NCBI GenBank assembly: GCA_032622095.1
Contig: CP136069.1
Location: 163,982,394-164,046,393, forward strand
From: Siphonodentalium dalli
Lineage: Eukaryota > Mollusca > Scaphopoda > Gadilida > Siphonodentaliidae
DNA: 64,000 nucleotides
Reading direction: 5' to 3'
Shown here: positions 57,045 to 64,000 of the stretch, in pieces
How the letters are laid out: every line of letters begins with the position of its first letter
Position numbering within the stretch: the first letter of the stretch is position 1
Made by a program: the position numbers and the translations under genes
The notes under the pieces: generated by a model
Databases searched by the model: none
Told to the model about the DNA's origin: nothing
Seen by the model: the letters and a program-made list of their open reading frames with translations, nothing else

Positions 57045-57302
57045 TACATTTACCTAAGGGGAATTCCCACATTTGTTTTGGGCCCAAGTTTGCTGTTACA
57101 CCTAAGGGGAATTCCAACATTTTTTTTGGGCACAAAGGATTTTCTTATTTTTCTGTCAACAGGTGAATATTTTGGTATATAACTATATAGTTTTTGTAGA
57201 CATAAGTAGCTTGCTTTACAAACCGACCAACCTCGGAATGTGGTTTAAGTTACTGTAGCTTGCTTTACAAACTGACCAACCTCGGAATGTGGTTTAAGTT
57301 AT
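57045..57302 (+). repeat. Two local tandem duplications
   Basis: CCTAAGGGGAATTCC.ACATTT occurs twice at 57052-57130. AGCTTGCTTTACAAAC(C/T)GAC followed by CAACCTCGGAATGTGGTTTA occurs twice at 57208-57302. Confidence 0.8.
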
Positions 57303-57406
57303 ATTCTTCTATTGAATATAGCTTTTGATCAAACAAATAACCTCCAGTTTTTAATTAATGGAAGTAGTAAAGGGAGATGCCACCTTCACTGTGCACACAG
57401 TCAATT

Positions 57407-57850
57407 AAGCCTGCAAATAGTGTGTGTCATTTGCAGAATGAGGTCCACAGAGGGTGAATTTAGTGACGCTATCCCACATAGTGGGCTAGCATCATCAAAT
57501 TCACCCTCTGGGAACCTCATTCTGCTTAGGTCTCAACTGTTATGGGAGACCTAGAATCAGATTGAAGATCCCCAGTTGAAGTTGGTTATGTTCCCCCATT
57601 AGTCACCTCGATTATGTATTTTATCTTCTGCATATTAGGGGATATAGAAACTTCCCAGAAGGGCAAAAAATTACTAAAAACAAAGTTAATTTGAGACTAT
57701 ATATAATTCCCAGAAGATGAGGCCTAAGCAGAATAAGGTCCCCAGAGGGTGAATTTGTTAATGCTAGTCCGCTGTGCAGGATAGCATCACTAAATTAACC
57801 CTCTGTTGACCTAATTCTGCAAATGACAGACACACTAAACTCAGACTTGA
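57407..57850. mobile_element. Family B element
   Basis: AAGCCTGCAAATAGTGTGTG to CACACTAAACTCAGACTTGA. Two palindromes and the GGGGATATAGAAACTTCCCA middle segment. Confidence 0.85.
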
Positions 57851-58149
57851 CTATATATGAATAGGCAAACTATGGATGGTCGTCTTGTACACAGTATAGA
57901 AACTGGCAATGACAATGAATAATCTCTAATCTTTATCAAAACCTCATGTCATTATGCCTTTCAAATATATACAATGTGTGATGAAATTTCATGTACATAT
58001 TGTCAACTGATACTAGTCAGATATATGTATGTGGACTTCTCTTCCACGCTATGACAGGCCAATACTGGTATCTTCCTCAACAAACCAACACCCAGAGGAT
58101 ACAATAGAAAATAGATAGAAATCACATAACTATACACAAATATGTGAAT

Positions 58150-58615
58150 GTGGTGAACTTGTGGCACACACTTTGAAACTGAGTTTGTATGCTAACATTC
58201 ACATCATTCACATCGATGTGTGTCATGTATTTATTATGCACCCTTTGAAACTGAGTTTATATGCTAAAGTTCACATCTTTCACATCGCTGTGTGGTCATG
58301 TATTTATTATGCACCATTTGAAACTGAGTTTGTATGCTAAAGTTCACATCTTGCACATCGCCGTGTGGTCATGTATTTATTATGCACCATTTGACACTGA
58401 GTTTGTATGCTAAAGTTCACATCTTTCACATCACTGTGAGGTCATGTATTTATTACGCACCCTTTGAAACTGAGTTTGTATGCTAAAGTTCACATCTTTC
58501 ACATCACTGTGAGGTCATGTGTTTATTACGCACCCTTTGAAACCGAGTTTGTATGCTAAAGTTCACATCTTTCACATCACTGTGTGGTCATCAGGTCGTG
58601 TATTTATTACACACC
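58150..58615 (+). repeat. ~73-bp tandem repeat, six copies
   Basis: GAAACTGAGTTTGTATGCTA, AGTTCACATCTTTCACATC and GTCATGTATTTATTA recur from 58172 to 58600 at about 72-74-bp spacing. Confidence 0.88.
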
Positions 58616-58872
58616 AATATTCAATATTCATTGGCATCAAATATATATTTTGTTTCTATGATAGTGAGTCATATATTCAAAATGATATGTACATGAAGAA
58701 CCAGATTCTGAAGCATGGCATTTATTTTTTAAATATTTATGTCAACTTACAAAGCGTGGCTACCAAGATTGCAAAGAGTTGAAATTATCACACATGCTAA
58801 ATTGATGTATGTAATTGATGTATGTAATTGATGTATGTAATCGGCCAACAGTTGTGTAATGAAAGAGCTTAA

Positions 58873-59264
58873 CCCTTTACCCAACAGAAGGGCCCTGTGC
58901 CAATGCATTCTCTTATATATGCGAGTCGACCATAGGTCGCCTCGCATATATAAGAGAATGCATTGGCTTAACACATTACAAATTATAAAATTGTTAAAGA
59001 ATGTAAGAAAAAATGGTAAAAAGTGTTAAAAAAAGATTTTTTTTAGGCCAATGCATTCTCTTATATATGCGAGGCGACCTATGGTCGACTCGCATATATA
59101 AGAGAATGCATTGGCACAGGGTATAACTGTAACTATCACAATGTGGTCAATGAACCGGTTCCAATGATATCCATATTTGTATGGTTCTATTGAGACAGAC
59201 CGAAGATATTTTAGGCTGTTGAAGCTTTATTTGGCCGGTTTTGGCCGGTTTGTTGGGTAAAGGG
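58873..59264 (-). mobile_element. Family P1 element 6
   Basis: CCCTTTACCCAACAGAAGGG to GTTTGTTGGGTAAAGGG, TTAA on both sides (58869-58872, 59265-59268). Two hairpin cassettes. The right TTAA is followed at once by a family D end. Confidence 0.94.
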
Positions 59265-59268
59265 TTAA

Positions 59269-59475
59269 CCATTTCTATACTAAAACCTCATTGACGAGTA
59301 GTTCCCTTAGCAAAAGTTCAACAAACTTATTATCTGAACATTTCCCACCAAACAATATGAAAACTGCACTTGTATTATCTTTTCGTCAAAATGTTGTCTG
59401 CATATATTTTCCTGAACACCCCCTCCATCAATAATAGACCATTCTAATATTTACTTTTATAACTGAGTGGGGGAA
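59269..59475 (+). mobile_element. Family D fragment, copy 3
   Basis: CCATTTCTATACTAAAACCT then GACGAGTAGTTCCCTTAGCA, TTATTATCTGAACATTTCCC and TTTATAACTGAGTGGG, in the order seen at 32246-32562. The far end is not clear. Confidence 0.65.
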
Positions 59476-59639
59476 AAAGGTGGCAGAAGCTCTGAAGGTC
59501 ATAGGGGCTTAACCTTCAGAAGGGCAATTTTCCCAAATGTAAATTATACAATTGTACAGGCATCATACAAGGTCAACATGGCTGGAGCCCCTGCATGGCC
59601 CCAGCCCCTCTGAACCTACTAAATCCTGTCATAGTTTTC

Positions 59640-59841
59640 ATAATGGAAGCTGCGTTGGTGCAGCATTAAATATCCTTGCATGTAAAAGAGAATGTACTGA
59701 CATACAAGGTCAAGGTTAAATATTGTTAGGCCAATGTATTCTCTTATTTATGGGAGGCTCCCTATGGGAGACTCGCATATATAAGAGAATGCATTGGCAC
59801 AGGTTTTTGAAAATTTTCAGGAAGCTCCAGTCATGGAAGGG
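59640..59841 (+). mobile_element. Family P2 element
   Basis: TTTTCATAATGGAAGCTGCG to AAGCTCCAGTCATGGAAGGG, with TTAA on the right (59842-59845). The first hairpin is largely deleted; the second is nearly complete. Confidence 0.8.
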
Positions 59842-59845
59842 TTAA

Positions 59846-60324
59846 AGTTATGTGCCCCTTTGATACTGCAACTCACTATGACATGTTGCAGATATGGAAA
59901 GCTACTTATGCCAGATATTGAACTGCAAATTCATCAAATAAACATCTTAGGTATTTACTCCACCCAGATATGAGTTTACAGGTGTTTATATTAAGATGAG
60001 ATTTTGTTAATCCCAAATGTTATCGGGGATTAACAAATTGAGCTTATACTAACAGCATACTGATACAATATGGTACATTAACACACAGAGGATTTCCAAC
60101 AACCTTGAGCTTTGTGAGAAAAATCTATAATTATAAGAGGAGGCATGTGACAAAACCTTAACCAAATTACTTAAAGTTATTAAATTTTCATACAATGTAG
60201 TACAATTATAGGATAAATTCGCTGGATTTTCCATATGAAATTAACTGATTATAGTTTAAACTTTCTTTTCGCTGTGGTTTATGAATTCTCTGGGGTAGTT
60301 TAAATCAAAAGATGTCTTAAACCG
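59846..60324. other. Unassigned non-coding DNA
   Basis: A small inverted repeat around 60010 (TTAATCCC/GGGATTAA). Otherwise nothing recognised. Confidence 0.35.
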
Positions 60325-60612
60325 GCCTGCGATGACTGAACAAGACCTGTAGCATTTTGATAATCTTCATCCCATTGTAGTTCATAAATATACCAAAGAT
60401 CATTCATCAAACTTGCCAATAGTGCGTCTGTCATTTGCAGAATGAGATCTCCAGAGGGTGAATTTGGTGGAGCTATCTCACACAGTGGGCTAGAATCACC
60501 AAATTCACCCTCTGGGGACCTCATTCTGCAAACGACAGACACACTATTTGCAGACTTGGCGATGACTGGACTAGACCTGTAGCATTTGGATAATCTTCAT
60601 CCCACTCACGAT
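60325..60612. repeat. Direct duplication around a family B element
   Basis: GCGATGACTG.AC.AGACCTGT, AGCATTT.GATAATCTTCATC and CCA recur at 60327-60376 and 60559-60608. They enclose a single-palindrome family B copy at 60408-60559 (CAAACTTGCCAATAGTGCGT to CACTATTTGCAGACTTG). Confidence 0.82.
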
Positions 60613-61352
60613 TATACCAGAGATTCACATTCGATCTAAGATGACGGAGTTCATGGGTGGACACAACATTTTGCATGTGGATAAATGTTCCACCATGATG
60701 TCGCAATAAATTAGTAATTAACATTCAAACAAAACCTACAAAGATTGAGATGCCGAGATTCAAAGTTGGCATAGATAAAACTAAGGGGGTAGTATGCGCA
60801 GCACCCCTACACCAATTTATGGACTCGACCTCGTGTGTTCTAGTATGTAGTGAACTACGACCTCTTAGTATCGGTGGCGTTTTGTTGTTAACTAAAATTT
60901 CTCTACTTCCAATAACTTTCCATTTACGATCTGTTTACATAACATTACACACGACAAACACTCCTGCATGTATAACAAATCGAAAAAATAACAAAATTCA
61001 ATGGGACAATAACATTTTCACGGGTCATAGCTAACTTTTATTTGGGACTATTTCAGGTGCGTGTACATGTATGTCAGAAGAGAGAAGTGGCGACGCTGAG
61101 ACCGGCTTCTATACCTCAAATCAAAACATATTTTCTCCGGAAAACAGCCTGTGTTTATTCGTAATTTCCACCTCCATCCCCCATCAACCACTTGACTTAG
61201 GACAAGATATAACAATAAAATATGTAGGACACTTTATATGTATTTCTCTTTCCGGGGTTTGGTGCACGCACATGGTGCGTCTTTATGGCTCACCTTCTCA
61301 ACGTTTTGATTTTGGGGAGATTTAGCCGTTCACCCATTTGTTATCTTTTGCT
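60613..61352. other. Unassigned non-coding DNA
   Basis: Short open frames (60750-61034, 61071-61325) without recognisable domains; no RNA gene seen. Confidence 0.4.
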
Positions 61353-61356
61353 TTAA

Positions 61357-61748
61357 CCCTTTACCCAACAAACCGGCCAAAAACGGCCAAATAAAGCTTC
61401 AACAGCCTAAAATATCTTCGGTCTGTCTCAATAGAACCATACAAATATGGATATCATTGGAACCAGCTCCTTGACCACATTGTGATAGTTACAGTTATGC
61501 CCTGTGCCAATGCATTCTCTTATATATGCGAGTCGACCATAGGTCGCCTCGCATATATAAGAGAATGCATTGGCCTAAACAAAATCTTTTTTTAACACTT
61601 TTTACTATTTTTTCCTACATTCTTTAACAATTTTATAATTTTTAATGTGTTAAGCCAATGCATTCTCTTATATATGCGAGGCGACCTATGGTCGACTCGC
61701 ATATATAAGAGAATGCATTGGCACAGGGCCCTTCTGTTGGGTAAAGGG
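61357..61748 (+). mobile_element. Family P1 element 7
   Basis: CCCTTTACCCAACAAACCGG to CTGTTGGGTAAAGGG, TTAA on both sides (61353-61356, 61749-61752). Two hairpin cassettes. It is 392 bp, the same length as elements 2, 5 and 6. Confidence 0.95.
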
Positions 61749-61936
61749 TTAAATAATTTGACTACGGTTGTAATTTGAATTTTTGGTTTTTCAGTAATCA
61801 ACAATGAGTCCTTATCGGACATAGCAACAAATGAATGAAACCGGTTGCTTTTAGATACCCCTTTTCCCATGGTGATTCATGACAAATGTGCTTACTCATC
61901 AGGTATTCTGTAATTAGCCAGGTTTAGCCACACGTA

Positions 61937-62149
61937 CAGTAATGCCCTAAATAATCGACTCCTTAACCACAGCAGAATTATGGGTAACTTTTCAGGATTT
62001 AGTCGGAAATATGGCTTGTTGCCATTCATCAGAAAGCTCTCACTGAGAGCTTTCCGATGAATGGCAACAAGCCATATTTTCGACTAAATCCTGAAAAGTT
62101 ACCCATAATTCTGCTGCAGTTAAGGAGTCGATTATTTAGAGCATTACTG
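61937..62149. mobile_element. Family C palindromic element 8
   Basis: CAGTAATGCCCTAAATAATC to GAGCATTACTG. TA on the left, CA on the right (one change). 213 bp. Confidence 0.92.
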
Positions 62150-62169
62150 CATTACATCAACTTCATCTA

Positions 62170-62381
62170 CAGTAAGCCCTAAATAATCGACTCCTTAACC
62201 ACAGCAGAATTATGGGTAACTTTTCAGGATTTAGTCGGAAATATGGCTTGTTGCCATTCATCAGAAAGCTCTCAGTGAGAGCTTACTGATGAATGGCAAC
62301 AAGCCATATTTCCGACTAAATCCTGAAAAGTTACCCATAATTCTGCTAAGGTTAAGGAGTCGATTATTTAGGGCATTACTG
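62170..62381. mobile_element. Family C palindromic element 9, 20 bp from element 8
   Basis: CAGTAAGCCCTAAATAATCG to GGGCATTACTG, TA on both sides. Same orientation-free palindrome; the pair forms a near-tandem array of four arms. Confidence 0.92.
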
Positions 62382-63767
62382 TACATGCAGATTGTATCAG
62401 TGATTGAATTGTGGATAGCTTGTCCTCACCACCCAATTATTATTTACATGTTTCGCTAGACAATGGGCTGTGTAAGTTTGGCACTATAAAATCACTTATT
62501 CCACCAAGTGCATCTCCATGGCAATAAAATAGTAGCACATGTTACAAGTCACACATACAAATGGCTAAACCTGGCTATTAAGGAGTTAAAACAGAATGTT
62601 ATGATATACACACACTGACATAGTGAACTTACATTAGTGCAATCGGAAGAAAATCAATAATTATTTAATAGAAGCTGTATCTACGTCGGTATAAAGATAG
62701 TGATTAATTTCGAGGGTTTTGCAATTTACCCGCAAGCAACTTAAGTAATGTATCTAAATAGAAGTCCTGCATTTCGCACTTAAAATTCCATGGCCTATGC
62801 ATTCAACAGGCTAGCAACTGAAGGCATCATTTATTGACCACTTTTTCTTGAAATGTTTAAACACAACCTTAAGTATTTCATGGGGTCGTAAATGTCATTT
62901 TGAGAGCTCTTATAGATGCCAGAAAACTAATGGAGTCATCAGAGAGCAAACACTCACATTCTCCCCGGAGTGCCTTCCTACCGTTATTATATACGAATGC
63001 CCAATAGTCGATATATCTAAATGTCAAATTGCTCAGCTGAGTTCTGGTCCCAGAGAATGGCTTGTCAGGATTTTTATATACCTGTAGTTCATGGGGGAAG
63101 ATGAATAATTATTGGCTTGGTGATGAATAAACTGAATATTTATCACTCCAAGTAAAACTGACACAATGTGATCACGTAACCATGCAAGTCATTAAAGCAG
63201 TCCATATTCATCAGAAATTAAATCAATTCCAGCAATTTCTGGCATTTTTCACATTCAGAGGATCAAAACAAGTCAATTGATACATGAAATAATAATATAC
63301 GGACTATATATACTCAGAAAGACATACCAAGATGACAAATGTGGGAGTGCAAAACACTCATTATTTGACTTTCTGTAAAATACAATTCATACCTGAGTGT
63401 ATGTATAGTGTATGATAGTGTTTATGCACAAGACACGAAGTTGGGTTTCAATGTGTGCAAGGGCTCGCTGATATGGAAGCATGAGGGCCGCTGTTTGTGA
63501 AATGCATGACAAATTGTTAATCTGAAATTGTAATGATCACCAAGTAATACACCCGACATTTAAAACCACCATTACCAGATTGCCAAGTGTTAGTGCAAAA
63601 ACTGTATGCTTTGTACCAGTCTTAGTAAACTTAGCGTACATTTGCTCCCAGAGTCGCGCACGGTACAAGCGCATCTAGCAATTGTACTTCGAAATTCATT
63701 TATGACTGGCTTTGTACGGATTCGTTCACCTTCACATCCAACAACTTTCTATTCACCTCTGCTGCTC
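62382..63767. other. Unassigned non-coding DNA
   Basis: Nothing recognised on either strand; the open frame at 62848-63087 has no motif. Confidence 0.4.
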
Positions 63768-64000
63768 AAAAGCCTGAGTTTAGTGTGCCTGTCATTTGCA
63801 GAATGAGGTCCCCAGAGGGTGAATTTAGTGGCGCTATCCCGCACAGTGGGCTAGCATCACTAAATTCAGCCTCTGTGGACCTCATTCTGCATGGACATAT
63901 GCTATGGGAGACATTGACTCAGATTGAAGTTCCCAAATGGTGAATATTGTGATGAACACCCATTGGGAACCTCATGTACAATGTATGCAATAAATTATAA
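63768..64000. mobile_element. Family B element running off the window
   Basis: AAAAGCCTGAGTTTAGTGTG then GCAGAATGAGGTCCCCAGAG and the complete left palindrome; the right end is beyond 64000. Confidence 0.82.

Noticed and set aside
46794-64000. Additional calcium-sensor exons on the minus strand
   Set aside because: No segment with EF-hand loops or the family's N-terminal myristoylation motif was seen; short exons could still have been missed.

Overview
This is eukaryotic, repeat-dominated, AT-rich DNA. Three things point to an invertebrate animal, most likely a mollusc (my inference): a terminal exon of a neurocalcin/hippocalcin-type neuronal calcium sensor with a canonical splice acceptor, Ty3/Gypsy and LINE-like retroelements, and many small inverted-repeat elements set among tandem arrays ending in GGACGGACAGACAGACGG-like tracts. 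There are no prokaryotic operons and no complete host gene. The only recognisable host coding sequence is the 64-codon last exon at 46437-46631 (minus strand).

Layout. 1-5.5 kb: anonymous DNA with several short inverted-repeat elements (a fold-back, a TTAA-flanked element, a TA-flanked element). 5.5-15.8 kb: a 5'-truncated, decayed LINE split by a decayed Ty3/Gypsy element (7373-14937) with TTTA on both sides. The 5' leader of that element carries a 46-nt complement of tRNA-Lys(CUU), then an antisense LTR segment that looks spliced, then a truncated gag. 16-20 kb: tandem repeats and two 'family B' elements. 20.9-26.6 kb: a solo LTR of the same Gypsy family inserted at the left edge of a 42-bp satellite (about 120 copies, with a 924-bp higher-order period). 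27-32 kb: more tandem arrays, a second TTAA-flanked element and a 1068-bp hAT-like element with an 8-bp target duplication. 32-64 kb: very dense short non-autonomous elements around the calcium-sensor exon, with large stretches of unassigned DNA.

The most distinctive signal is in 32-62 kb. A near-perfect ~67-bp hairpin (26-bp arms, CCAATGCATTCTCTTATATA start) occurs singly or as an opposed pair in elements with at least four different terminal inverted repeats. Three have TTAA-type ends (CCCTTTACCCAACA, CCCTTTCATGAC, CCCTTTTAGTGCC). One has an 8-bp duplication (ACATATTT). It looks like a hairpin cassette shared among unrelated transposon ends. The other families are B (8-9-bp duplications, CAAGCCTTGAAATAG ends), C (TA-flanked ~213-bp near-perfect palindromes, CAGTAATG ends) and D (TTAA, CCCTTTCTTTACTAAAT ends). 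Family names (P1-P4, B, C, D, F) are mine and used only for cross-reference.

All calls are from reading the sequence; no database comparison was possible. Element ends supported by target duplications are accurate to a base or two. Ends of degenerate copies are approximate.
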